Assembly: GCA_947179155.2 (NCBI GenBank)
Contig: OX359278.1
Location: 29,578,773 to 29,642,772 of the forward strand
Source of the DNA: Hedera helix
Taxonomy: Eukaryota > Streptophyta > Magnoliopsida > Apiales > Araliaceae
Length of the DNA stretch: 64,000 nt
Direction of reading: 5' to 3'
The translations under genes and the position numbers were made by a program. Numbering within the stretch: the stretch's first letter is position 1; each line of letters starts with the position of its first letter. Below are positions 51,455 to 63,222 of this stretch, piece after piece. The notes under the pieces were generated by a model. It was not told the origin of the DNA. It was given only the letters and a program-made list of their open reading frames with translations, and ran no database searches.

Positions 51455-53760
51455 TAAACTTTATATGAATTATTAATTATTTTAATTCCATACGTGTATG
51501 GATATGTGTTTAGAATAATTTATTAAGCATAATATACATATGTTGGTAATATGATCACCAATTTGCTTATATGTTTTATAAACCAACAGTCCTGCTGACT
51601 TTGGATTAATATGTATATTATATATGAATATATTATATCCGTTAGCCAGCACGGATTCGAATTGAGATATATATTATTAATATATATGATATATTTATAA
51701 TATATATTAATTTGCCAAATAGTTTGGTAATTTTATGCATATTTTAAAATTTCAAAATAAAAGAGTTTATTTTGAATAATTTTGAAATAATAAAAATAAA
51801 TAGTTTATTTTTTTAAAATAATTTTATAATTAAAATAAAAGGTTTATTTTAAATATGAAATTGGATTTCATGCAACTTTAATTGTCCATTAAATGATATC
51901 AATACATATATGGAATGATTTATTTAATTCATGCGATGAATATATTATTTATTGATATATATGTTGATATATATGATAATAAATGGGATTTATTATGGAT
52001 TATTGACAAATATGATTGGATTTAATTTTAATTGGATGCATAAATGAATGAGCTTTATAAATGGGGTATGCGTACCTCGTTTTTTCTAATTTTTCTTGAT
52101 GTAAATTTTATCTCACTCCTATGTACTTTCCCTTGACTGTTAATCAATGTTTCTATTTATTGTAAATAATTTGTAATATGATTAGTTAAAATTATTTTGA
52201 ATAATTGGGGCAAAGAAATAAAAAGTGCATGAAGACCCATTTGTAATGGAACCTTAATTTAAATGTAATTGTTATATTTAATTTAATTTATTCTTACACC
52301 CTAGTTTTGACCTTTTAGTTCACTTGGTGGCTCTAGTGAACCAAATTAGAATAAAAGTTCATAATCAATCCAAGTAAAATATAGTATCATATATGAGCAT
52401 GCGCGCTAAACAATATGAAACAATTAATATTAACAAACCCCTCATGATGTAGAATAAATATTATTTATAAAATAAATTAAAATGTTTAATTCATGAATTA
52501 AAAGGAGTTTAATTCAATTAAATAAAATTAGAATTGTTCTAATTTATTTATTCTACTACTCATAATATTAAGTTATAACGTTCAAAGATATTTATTAAAA
52601 ATATCGAACGCCGCATTCTAGCTTGATAAAACGATAGAGTATAAAATAGTCAATATACGTTTGTTGTGCACACACAAAGCTTATAGCGATTATTTGAGAT
52701 ATTGTTTTATCACATTTGATGCTTATAAAGGAATTGAACATTACTATTTTGTTGTGCACACACAAGGACAATCTTTTTCTCTTTACTTATATGGAAGTGC
52801 TAGGTCGAACTTAAATTAGATAATTTTGATTTGGATGTGCACACACATGATCATAATAATCTAAGAGATAAAATACAAAGAAGTTACATGTTGATGTAAT
52901 TGACAAAGAGTTATCTACCTATTGAATAAACTATAATTTGTTATGCACACACATGGCTATATTTATGTCGATAGGATCATTTTCTCACTAGCAGATCTTT
53001 AACTAAATTTGCCAAACTATATAAAGAGGGTAATATAGTTTAATGAAAATAGTGGGAGACACGATTTTAAATAAAGACCTAATTAACTTGGTGATTAATA
53101 AAATAAATGCATGTTAATGTTGTTATTAATTCACTTAAGGAATATAGTTATGTTTAATTCACTAACACTGCATAGCATATTGGATGCTAATAATTTAATC
53201 GAACCGAATTGTTTGGATTGATTAAACAAATTTGAGAATAGTTTTCAGTGCTGAAAAGCTAGTAAAATGTCCTGAATTTGCCTATCCCTGCAAACGTTGC
53301 AGACTAAGCCTCTAAGAAAGATATTGTTATTTTAAGAAATAATAAGATGATGCAAAAATGGATAGGATCTTTTTCTCACTAGTAGATCTTTAACTAAATT
53401 TGTCAAACTATATAAAGAGGGTAATATAGTTTGATAATAATAGTGGGAGACACCATTTTAAATAAAGATCAAATTAACTTGGTGATTAATAAAATGAATG
53501 CATGTGAATGTTGTTATTAATTCACTTAAATAATATAGTTATGTTTAATTCACTAACACTGCATAGCATATTAAATGCTAATAATTTAATCAAATCGAAT
53601 TGTTCGTATTGATTAAACAAATTTGAGAATAGTTCTCAATGCTGAAAAGCTAGCAAAATGTCTTTAATTTGTCTATCCTTGCAAACGTTGCAGACTAAGC
53701 CTCTGAGGAAGATATTGTTATTTTAATAAATAACAAGATGATGTAAAGGTGACTCAATAC
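51455..53760 (+). mobile_element. copia-2 leader, no genes
   Basis: A long AT-rich leader without credible coding sequence. It contains four copies of TGCACACACA (near 52667, 52754, 52836 and 52943) and a 391-bp tandem duplication at 52970-53751. Confidence 0.6.
52970..53751. repeat. 391-bp tandem duplication
   Basis: Two copies (52970-53360 and 53361-53751), each starting GATAGGATC and ending near a GATGATG(C/T)AAA segment, differ by scattered substitutions and small indels. It lies just upstream of gag. Confidence 0.9.
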
Positions 53761-53799
53761 ATCATGCTCGCATCCATAAGTATCGAGTTACAGCGTCAA

Positions 53800-54400
53800 C
53801 ACGATAAAATGGATATACCTACTATATTACTGCATATTCAAAAGTTGTATGGTGAGCAAAGTAGGTCAACTAGATATAAGATATCTAAGGAGCTCTTCTG
53901 ATTTATAGTAACCAATGGCACTACAGTAAAGACACGTGTCCTAAAGATGATCAATCTGATTGATCAATTAGGACAACTAGGTTTTGTCCAGGATGGAGAG
54001 TTGAGTCAAAATTCGATTGTAGTCACTCACTGACTCTTATTCACAATATGTTGTGAACTTCAAACATTAATAAGCTAGACGTCAGTTTAACTGATTTGCT
54101 TAATATGTTGAAGACTGTTAAGAGTCATTTTCCTTTGAAGAAAAATCAGGTCTTACTTGTAGATGAATCTTCTAAGTTGAAGAAGATGACCAAAGGTGTT
54201 TCTGAGGAGTCAGAAAAGATAGAAGGAAATAGAAAAGCTAAACAAATGACATAAATAAATGTGATCCCAAATACAAATGTGTTTGCTTTCATTGCGATAA
54301 GCTGAGACACTAGAAGAGGAACTGCAAGGAGTTATCATGTAGTAGTTAAGCAGAAGAAGCTTAGTAAAGCTTCTACTGCAGATATAGATTTGTTTATAAT
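53800..54400 (+). pseudogene. gag: copia-2 gag remnant
   Basis: Pieces match copia-1 gag in the same order: a segment on forgetting-frame shifts near 53870-54000, a LLNMLKT-like stretch near 54097, a Lys-rich linker, and a degraded CCHC knuckle near 54285 (CFHCDKLRH, with a stop inside, then NCK). No frame is open for more than about 60 codons. Confidence 0.7.
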
Positions 54401-54689
54401 GAAATAGAACTTTCTATAAGTCAAGTTCTACTTGGGTATTAGATACCAGCTGATGGTCTCAAATATGTAAGCCCTTGTAGAGACTAGACAAAAGTAGAAG
54501 ACTAAACTAAAGATAAGTAATCATGTGCATGGGGAATGGAGCAAAAGGTTTTTGCATTAATCATAGGAACTTACAATTTAGCATCGCTTACAGACAAGTT
54601 TATTTAGTTAGTAAGATGTTACTATGTTGATTACTTGATGGACTTTGTAAACTTGACATACTTGAAAGTATTTACAAATTGAACAAACT

Positions 54690-55140
54690 AAAGGCTCAGA
54701 GATGATATGAATCATACCTTCATGCAACACTATTAACTCGATTATGTTAATGAAACAAGACAAAACAAGTTGTATAAAGATAGGCTTTTAAAGCCTTTTG
54801 ATTATGAATCAAATACAACTTGTGAATCTTGTGTCATGGACAATATGACTAAATCTACATTTAGTAGACATGAAGAGAGAGTTGTTAGAGATGGTACACA
54901 CAGTTGTGTATGAGACCTATGACAACATTTGCAATAGGAGGGTATTCATTCATTACTTTCACTGACGATTCTAGATTTCAATATATGTATTTGATGAAAT
55001 ACAAATCCAAATCGCTTGAAATGTTTAAAGAATTCAAAAGTGAAGTATATAAACTAAAGGCCAAAAGTATTAAAGTTTTTCGATTAGATCAAGAAGTGAA
55101 TACTTAAGCGATCATCTCAAACAAAATGGTATTATCACAC
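54690..55140 (+). pseudogene. copia-2 integrase remnant
   Basis: Eroded GAG-pre-integrase sequence leads into a short open frame (54904-55107) with YSFITFTDD and KSLEMFKEFKSEV, matching the copia-1 integrase core. The rest of the core is unreadable apart from short matches up to about 55500. Confidence 0.75.
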
Positions 55141-55739
55141 AATGGACATGGTGATGATCCATGATGAGTTATACCAATCTTCCAGTATCCTTCTAGGGTT
55201 ATACCTTAAAAACAGTCGCATATCTATTAAACAAGGTACCTTTAAATTCTGTCCCTAAGACTTCATATGAGTATAGATAGGGAAGAAACCAAGTATTAAG
55301 TATGTTAAGATTTGGATTATCCAACTTATGTCAAAAGGTTAAACAGTGATAAGCTTGGGACAAGATCTAATAAGTGTAAACTTGTGGGATATCCTAAAGA
55401 AAGTTTAGGGTATCACTTCTATAATCCGACTAATTAAAAGGTATTTATTGAAATGCACTGCCTTATAAGAAAATGAGTTTTTTCTTAAAGGGTTAGTGGG
55501 AGTAAAATAGATATTGAAGAAGTTCGAGAACCATAAAATACTATAGATCAAGTGAAGGAATCTGTACAAGTAGATAAACCTATTGTACCACAACTAAGTC
55601 ATAAATCTGGTTTAGTACCGAAGATACCTGAATGGTATGAATTCATCATAGATGATGATGATGAGATACGCATCACGGTAGATGATGATTCAGTTATATA
55701 CGATGAGGTATGAGTATTAGATACTTAAGAGAAATAACT

Positions 55740-56280
55740 AATGATTATAAAATTCGAAATGAGTCTTTGGAGAAAAACTAAATCAGATGGCAAGGTGGAG
55801 ACCTATAAGACCTGACTAGTGGTAAAAGATTTCAAACAATGTCAATGAGTTGACTAAAATGAAACTTTTCACTAGTGAAAATGCATTTATTAATTCGGAT
55901 TTTACTTGCAATTGTAGCTTACTATACAAAAGGATGTATGTATGATACAACCAAGAGTATTTGTCTCTATATAGATGGAGTAAATAAAGTATGAAAGTTA
56001 CAATGATCCAATTATGGATTGAAGTAAATTTCTCAAAGATGAAACATCCGTTTTAATGAGACAATCAAATGAGTTTGATTTTATCAAAAACGATGATGGA
56101 CCAAGTGTGTACAAAGGTTAGTGGGAGCACTGTGACATTCCTAGTATTATATATTGATATACTACTGATAAGGAATGATATATCGATGCTACAATCAGTA
56201 AAGATGTGGTTGTCTAAAAACTTCTCCTTCAAGAACTTGGGAGAAGCATCCTAACATTCTATTCAGGATATAGGTCAATA
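55740..56280 (+). pseudogene. copia-2 reverse transcriptase remnant
   Basis: Short matches to copia-1 RT occur in order. At 56069-56254 the catalytic region is visible as VTFLVLYIDILLI, in which the YVDD motif has lost an Asp codon. The following segment matches MLQSVKMWLSKNF. Heavily decayed. Confidence 0.75.
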
Positions 56281-56319
56281 GAGATAGATTGTAAAGGATG
56301 ATTGGCTTGACCCAAGGAA

Positions 56320-56896
56320 CGTACATTAATTCATTGATATGTACCAGTCCTGATATTGCTTATGTATGATAAGCAGATATCAGTTCAATTCTAGAGAAGA
56401 ATATTAGAAAAGAGTTTCTAATTATGGGTTTGATATAAAACTAGAGGACTTAGCAAACTCAAGTTTTTTCAGACTGACCAAAACAACAGCATATCTGTTT
56501 CAGGTTATATGATTACCTTGAATGGTAGTGCAGTGAATTGGAAAGGTTTCAAACAGCAAAGAATTGCTGACTTAGTGACAAAGACATAGTAAATAACTAT
56601 AAGTAAAGCTGCAAAGGTGATTGTTTGGTTTAACAAGTTCATTACAGAACTTAAAATGATTTCTAGCATTAAGGAAGTTTAATTCGCCAAGGAACCTAGA
56701 TCTCATATAAAATCCAAACATGTGTTGCAGCACTTTCGTATGATTAAAGAAATCATTGAAAGAGGATATGTCACCTTGGAGCATGTCGTCTCTTTTGACA
56801 ACATAGCAGATCCATTTACTAAAGTATTAACTCAAAAGCAGTTTGATCGTCACTTAGAGAAGATGGATATTAGATATCATGACGATTGGCTTTAGT
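56320..56896 (+). pseudogene. copia-2 RNase H remnant
   Basis: Fragments such as SVSGYMITLNGSAVNWK (near 56490) and KHVLQHFRMIKEIIERGYV (near 56717) match copia-1 RNase H in order. The region ends one short step before the polypurine tract. Confidence 0.75.
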
Positions 56897-56897
56897 G

Positions 56898-56909
56898 CAA
56901 GTGGGAGAT
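56898..56909 (+). other. copia-2 polypurine tract
   Basis: CAAGTGGGAGAT-type tract directly before the 3' LTR start at 56910, as in copia-1. Confidence 0.8.
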
Positions 56910-57429
56910 TGAAAGTAGTATGCACATAAGTCAATCATTTTTGATATGATGTAACATTTACTTTGTAATCTTATTCATTTATTAATAAAAGTTTATTTAT
57001 ACAAAGGCATTTTCTATATCCATATTTAATAGATAATATTAATTATGATAAACTCATAGCTATTAAGCAATGCTTTTAAAATCATGATGATCATCATGCT
57101 AATGAGATCTAAATTCAAGATAGCTCAAAACTAAAATTGTTCTTAATCGTGGGATCATTAAACTGGGGATTAGTAAATCCGGATAGATTAGTACATACAG
57201 TGCTTGTTCTTATGAAAAGGATGATTGATCTCATAATCATTTGTGTAGAGACACTAAAGAAAGTATGTAGGTACTTATTAGAGAATAAGTTCACTAAACG
57301 TGACTCACTTAATGAACACCTAATGGAGTCTTACTTGTCTGTCAATAGCAGTTCCTTTTGTGATAGTAGTACAAGTGATCCTTGGACTTGAGATCATCAT
57401 AGTATCTTGTGTGTAATGAGTTATACTTC
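56910..57429 (+). mobile_element. copia-2 3' LTR, truncated after ~520 bp
   Basis: Matches the first ~520 bp of the copia-2 5' LTR (TGAAAGTAGTATGCAC). Near 57429 it switches to sequence from the distal half of the same LTR in the opposite orientation. No target-site duplication for copia-2 could be assigned. Confidence 0.8.
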
Positions 57430-58793
57430 ATAAACTATTTAGGAACTTAATTATTGAATAATGAGAGTACATATTAATTAATTTCTAAACCATTTAAGAA
57501 CTAAATTAATTATTATAATAATTACAATTCCTAAACCATTTAGAAACTTAATTATTTATAATAATACTATTATGTATTAATTAATTCTTAAACCATTTAA
57601 GAACTAAATAATTATAATAATAGTAATAGTAATAATAACAAGACTCCTCTTATTAATTTATAACTAGTATTTCTTAAATACTAAATTACAAATATTAAAC
57701 TATTTAATTTATTCTATCACTATCGTATAAATTAAATATACTTAATTTATTATTACGATTATGCCATCCACTTTTAAAACAAATATTACTCTTTTGCGAT
57801 GTGACCCTTTAGGTTCTCCATATTAAACCGGTTGTAGAATAAATTAATTAAAAAAATTATAATCTTATTTATATAAATAAATTAAACCATTTAATTTGTT
57901 AATAAATAATATTTATTCTTACAAGATTAATCGACATTCCAGATAAAATAGATTTCAACATTTGATTGTAAAAGAATCTTTCAGCAAATAGTTACCGTAC
58001 AATATAAATTATGAATTTCTGTTAAGTCTTATTTATTTGATCATATACATTTTAATTCACAAATGCACAACTCTAGTTAATATAAATTATGAACTCCTTT
58101 CTTATTCTATTCAAACCTAGCCAGGAATTTTTGAGTTGTCACTTATTGAATTGAATAGGACATTCACTCCCTTTATCGAAAGTGGTAGATCCTTTGTTGA
58201 TCATTCACCTATCTCCGTGTGTACCATATTATACCCAAGCATATCTTTTGATATACCAACAAGTCTTGAGGAATATGTCAAAGTATAACTCAGTACACAC
58301 AAGATACTATGATGATCTCAAGTCCAATGATCACTTGTAAGACTATCACATAAGGAACTCCTATTGATAGACAAGTAAAACTCAATTAGGTGTTCCTTGA
58401 GCGAATCACATTCAGTGAACTTATTCTCTAATAAGCACTTACATACTTGCTTTAGTGTTTCTACACAAATAATTATGAGATCAATCATCCTCTTTGTAAG
58501 AGCAAGCATAGTATGTACCAATCTATCCAAATCTATTAATCCCATTTTTAGTGATCTAACAATTATGAATAATTTTAGTTTTGAGCTATCTTGAATTTAG
58601 ATCTCATTAGCATAATCCTCATCATGGTTCTAAAAGAATTGCTCGAAAATTATAGGTTTATTCATTTAATTAATTCAGCTAATTAATCATGAATAAAGAA
58701 ATGTCTTGATACTTCTATTAATAAATGAATAAGATTACAAAGTATATGCATTTCACATCAAGTGTGATTGGCATGAGGGCATACTACTTTTAC
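57430..58793 (-). mobile_element. Inverted copia LTR, truncated
   Basis: On the minus strand it starts TGTAAAAGTAGTATGCC at 58793 and covers about 1.36 kb of the copia LTR, losing its 3' end at the junction with 56910-57429. Its first 520 bp form an inverted repeat with 56910-57429. On the right it abuts the PLAA-like pseudogene exactly at 58793/58794. Confidence 0.8.
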
Positions 58794-60003
58794 AAGTGCA
58801 GTAGGAAGAGGATTGGAGGATTGAAATTAGATGAACTACCAGGCCTTGAAACTTTACGAATACCAGGAACCAGTGATGGACAGACTAAAGTTGTCAGAGA
58901 AGAGGATAATGATGTGGCATATTCTTGGAATTTGAGGGAAAATAAATGGGATGAGATTGGGGAAGTTGTTGATAGATCTGATGGCAGCATGAAACACCCT
59001 ATTCTTGATGGAATCGAATATGATTGTCTTTAATGTTGATATTAGTGATGGTGAGCCTATTCGTAAATTTTCATACAATCGTACAAAAAATCCATTAGTA
59101 CTGCTGACAAGTGGCTTCTCAAAGAGCACCTGCCTCTTTTTTACCGTCAACAAATTGTAGAGTTTGTACTACAAAATTCTAGACAAATGGATTTTTCTAT
59201 TGATCATCAGTTTGTGATCCCTTCACTGGCTCCCGTGATTTTATTCCTGGAGTACCTTCCAATATATCTACTATTTCAGCCAAACCGACTTTCAGACATA
59301 TTTCTAAAAATGGGATGTTAGTCTTTGATTTAGCTCAGCTTGATGGGATTCTGAAAAAGATTTCAAAGTTCAACAATGCTCTTTTATCTGATCTGGACAA
59401 AAAGAAATTAGCTCTGGATAAGGTAGAGATTTCAAGATTGGCTGAGGATGCTAAAATTTTAAAGGACACATCACACTATCATAGCAGTAAATTTTTGGAT
59501 ATTAACATTACTTTGCTGTTGAAATTGATAAATTCATGGCCTATTGCAATGATATTTCCTATTATTAATATTTTTAGGATGATTGTCCTTCATCCATATG
59601 GGGCTACTATACTTCTTAAATATGTTACTGATGGAAATGATACACTATTGGAGTTGCTCTAGAAGGTAACAAGAAGTTCACTTCCTGCTAATCTATTGAC
59701 CATCATTCGTGGTATGACTACTCTTTTTAGGAGTTCATGCTACTACCCGTGGCTATAGAAGCATCGTTCTGGGATTCTTGATGCATTCTCAAGTTGCTAT
59801 TCATCCTAAAATAAGAATGTGCAAGTATCTTACTCTACATTGATACTCAATTATGCTTTTCTATTGATTAAAAATAAAGATGAAGAAGGCTAGTCTAAAG
59901 TACTTTCAATTTCTTTAGAGATTGTAGAAGAGGAAAATCTGGAAGTTGATTTGAAATTCCGAGCTTTAGTTGCCATTAGGTCGCTGATGCATGAGGGTCT
60001 GAT
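58794..60003 (+). pseudogene. PLAA/DOA1-like pseudogene (PFU and PUL domains), intron-less
   Basis: The sequence begins in the linker before the PFU domain (GGLKLDELPGLETL, IPGTSDGQTKVVREED). It runs through PFU (ENKWDEIGEVVD, HPILDGIEYD, then in another frame DGEPIRKFSYNR, ADKWLLKEHLPLFYRQQIVE) and into the PUL domain (MLVFDLAQLDGILKKISKFN, then SCYYPWL, SYSTLILNY, EEENLEVDLKFRALVAIRSL). PLAA/Doa1 proteins are WD40-PFU-PUL adaptors that bind ubiquitin and Cdc48/p97. All of this lies in 1.2 kb without visible introns, with a frameshift near 59030 and in-frame stops near 59660, 59757 and 59809. The WD40 part is missing, cut by the inverted LTR. Most likely a processed copy, but an intron-poor gene fragment is not excluded. 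Confidence 0.75.
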
Positions 60004-61550
60004 AAGTTCCAGTCAAATGTTGAAGTGCCGACACTGAAGTACCGAAGTCGAAGTGCCAAAGCCATGACCATAACCGAAGCCGAACTATCTTGCCAACATT
60101 AACAATCCTGCATAGGAGGATTCCAATTTCAGTTCTTATTCTGATAAATCCCATCCTTAAGGGCAAAGGTGTTTTGAGGAGCAAGGAATGTAAGGAAATG
60201 GAAGAAAACATAGTTAGTTAGTAATCAAGGGTATAATAGTCTTTTATACTACTCTAAGTCAGGGAAGTATTGTCTTTTACCATTTATATTGTTAAGAATC
60301 ACATGTTGAGCATGAAAGGAGAGCTGTTGCAAGCAGCACATGGTAGCATATGGGCTTATCCCTCTCGAATGCTGATACAAGGCAATATATATACACTAGA
60401 TATGATCTGCAAATGCTTATGTGATTAAATGAATGAATGACTTTCTTCTTCCCTCAATTCAACTGCTTCTCTCTCTAATCTGATATGTTCTCTATCTATC
60501 TGTCTCTCCCTCATTTCTTCCCCTAATTCTTCTCAAATTTCTACACAAAAAGCTTCTTTCATTACTAATTACTGAATTGGTGATAACTAATTCATTATAG
60601 TATTTCACTAGTATTCAAGCTGAATCCATAAATTATAATATTTAAAAAAATAGAAAAAGAACAAGATCAAGGTAGATAAAAAAGAAAGAAAAAATTGCCT
60701 TGAGGAGTGAGGTATGGACAGTTAGTGAGAGAGAGCCATCGAGCTTGGGATCAATTACTGAACACTTCTTTCCTCGAATCTACATTGAAATTAGGTAAAA
60801 TTAATCAGGAACTGTAACCGGATAATCAAATCAAATTCAGTAACATAAAAGACAACAGGAATACAGATATGAAGCTAATCGCACTCCAACAATAACAGTA
60901 TTTCATCTCCAGACCGTATTACGCAACCAAAATTAAATATATAAAAATATTTATATTTATGTACGAAAAATAGATGTCCCAGAATTAATAAATACAATCA
61001 AATAAATCATCATTACCAGCAATATAAAAATATTTCTTAAAAAATATTTACTTGCAAAAAAATAATTTAAAAAATAAATAATATTTTTTTATTTTAAACA
61101 AAAATTATATTCCATCCGAACAACAGTGTTTCTCAAACCCATATTCTGATCATCGAAACTATTGGCCAGAATAGTGTCACCGGAATCTGGAGAAAAAAAA
61201 AGGCAATTTAGTTGGACTTTTAAGATTCCAACCCGACCCATAGGTATATGGATCTTAAATTGTACAAATAAATACAAGTATATATTTGTTTGTTAAACAC
61301 AGTAAATAAAAAATTAAAAAAAAGAAGAAAAAAATAGCTATAACACGCAGTAACTACCAGCAACCTCATAATAAATAATATTTATTATTTTCCACAAGAT
61401 AAATCACCAGTCTTTGCTAGAGCACACCTTTTGGGAAATAAACATCATTATTTCTACCATATCAATCCACCACCTTTCCTGTTACAAAATTTCCAAAAAT
61501 ACACCTTACAAGAGTGTAAGTGCGCTGCGCTTACCTCATCCTACTACACT
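60004..61550. other. No gene recognised
   Basis: After the PLAA-like copy comes a short stretch rich in GAAGT/CCGAAG (about 60025-60080). A promoter-like stretch follows at 60290-60545 (TGTTAAGAATC start, TATATATACAC near 60388, CT-rich end), which could be a small copia LTR, but I find no duplication or primer site. The rest is AT-rich with A runs. Short frames at 59966-60211 and 61089-61277 (minus) match nothing I recognise. Confidence 0.4.
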
Positions 61551-61810
61551 CACCCCAAAAAATTAAAATTTTAGTTTTTCCTTTATTTTTTTTGTTAATG
61601 GGCATCTTGGATAGGTTAAGGAAATATTTCTGGATTGAATTCTGAAGGAATTATGTCGAGGCATATTTAGGAAGAAGGCAACTAACTACTCTAAACAGTA
61701 ATAACTGTTTATAACTGCTACTTCACAGACCTACCTTGCTGGAGCAGCGGAGTGACTTTTTTAGAATAAAAAAAATATGAAAAGACGATCTTATCCCTGC
61801 TCTTTGGAAA

Positions 61811-61837
61811 CGCCTCTAATATAATATTACAAAGGCG
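61811..61837 (+). other. Geminivirus-type origin stem-loop with TAATATTAC
   Basis: TAATATTAC (61822-61830) is the conserved nonanucleotide nicked by Rep in geminivirus origins. It lies in the loop of a 5-bp stem, CGCCT (61811-61815) with AGGCG (61833-61837), shorter than the usual ~11 bp. An inverted pair ATCCCC (61838-61843) and GGGGAT (61858-61863) lies just right of it and resembles GG-containing Rep-binding iterons, though iterons usually lie on the other side. The nonanucleotide sense agrees with the BV1-like gene being on the plus strand. Confidence 0.55.
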
Positions 61838-62438
61838 ATCCCCGCCATGTGTCCACTGGGGATTGACTGAGAGGGAATATTCGCTACAGTGAGGGTAGTA
61901 CGATTAAGGGCATTTTGGGAAAAAAAAAATATGAACAGGGTACGCGCAGCGCCTTTTTGGGCGAGAAGTGAGCTACTGTAGCGAAAATTGAGTAAGTTGG
62001 GTACTGTAGCCACTGTAGTTAAATGAAACGACACGGGAGGTGTCATTTTGAATTTTGAGAACTAGTTGGGAAGCTTCCTTCTGACGCTTTATTAAAGCAG
62101 TAGGACCCACTGACATGCTATCAGTACTGTTGTCTGGTTAGTGGGGAACAAAAAGTACACGTGTATGTGTGCGTATCTACTTTTTTCTGATACCTTTAGC
62201 GTTTTGACTGATTTACAAGATGGGTGTATATGTGTCATTTCCAATATATATTTACTCTTTTGTATTAAGTGATGGGTTCGAGACCTATTAACTGATGTTT
62301 ATTTCTTTTTATACTCTGGAAGATCATAGTTTGATACTGACCCTGATTATTTGCTTCATTATATTTTTTTATTATAATTGGGTACTTATTGTACGTTTAT
62401 TGTGTACTGAGATTATTGTACTTTTAATTCTGTCTAAG

Positions 62439-63193
62439 ATGAGAGTGAATACTCAACGTAAGAGAGGACTGGATCCGGTTACTCCTCAAAAATAAAGTGG
62501 AAAGAGGAGGTTGTTTGTTCCAGGAAATAAGGTGGTTGTTAGATGGCCCTATAGAAAGCATGTTTATCGGAGGACTTGATCTGCTCCTTTTTATGACAAA
62601 GGCATTCTGGATGAGATGTTTGATCCATTATCTGGTATTGGGACTGATGTTCCATTTTCTGATTAATTCTGTCTGCCAGCTCTTGGTGAGGGACCAGGAG
62701 AAAGACATGGTTGGCGTATAAAGTTGTATTCAATAAATCTAGACGGCATTATCAAATTTGAAGGAGATAACGGAAGTACCCAAACCTTATCCGAAAATGC
62801 AGATGTATTTACATAACGGAAGTACCCAAACCTAGAGGAATTAGCGTTGGTTGTATTTACATAGTTCTAGACAGAGAACCAAACAATGTGTCTAAACTTG
62901 GTTTTGATGATGTGTTTGTAAGAGGGGAAGGAGAACACGTATCTCGTGTTGGGGTTCATTTTCATCCAGATATAACCCGTCGGTTCACTGTTTTGTGTCG
63001 TGAGACATTTCAGTTTTCTCATGCTCCAGTTGGCGGAGTGTGGTTATGAAAAGATTTATTCCCCTCAAATATAAAAGGATTATAAGTAGTTTTAGGGATC
63101 GTGGGACAGAAGTTCGAAGGAGCTATTCCAATTGTCCTTTGATCTTTTGTGTATGGGAGAGTAGAGAAAGATGTTGTATTTCCATTAATGTAA
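62439..63193 (+). pseudogene. BV1 (nuclear shuttle protein)-like pseudogene
   Basis: From ATG 62439 the frame encodes a basic, Arg/Lys-rich start like that of geminivirus nuclear shuttle and coat proteins. After premature stops at 62493, 62577 and 62664 it continues with HGWRIKLYSINLDGIIKFEG (near 62710-62770). After a 46-bp tandem duplication (copies from 62767 and 62813) that shifts the frame, it has IYIVLDREPN (near 62855), LGFDDVF and DITRRFTVLCRE, then further stops before 63191. The pattern of a basic N-terminus, a beta-rich core, a V-DR-P segment and a GFDDVF segment fits BV1. The coat protein is the main alternative. The protein would carry viral DNA out of the nucleus. Confidence 0.62.
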
Positions 63194-63222
63194 ACTCAAG
63201 AATTGTGTATTACCATTAATGA

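Noticed and set aside
58725..58793. Upstream extension of the PLAA-like frame into 58725
   Set aside because: Those codons lie in the inverted copia LTR; the gene-derived sequence starts at 58794.
60290..60545. Possible short copia LTR (TGTTAAG start, TATA, CT-rich end)
   Set aside because: No target duplication, primer site or second copy could be found.
61089..62046. Minus-strand frames that might be a Rep or BC1 start left of the origin
   Set aside because: No rolling-circle, helicase or BC1 motifs were seen in them.
62295..62495. Hydrophobic open frame just before the BV1-like start, like a small membrane movement protein
   Set aside because: It is in the same frame as the BV1-like start and largely T-rich sequence. 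DNA-B has no such gene, and no motif supports it.
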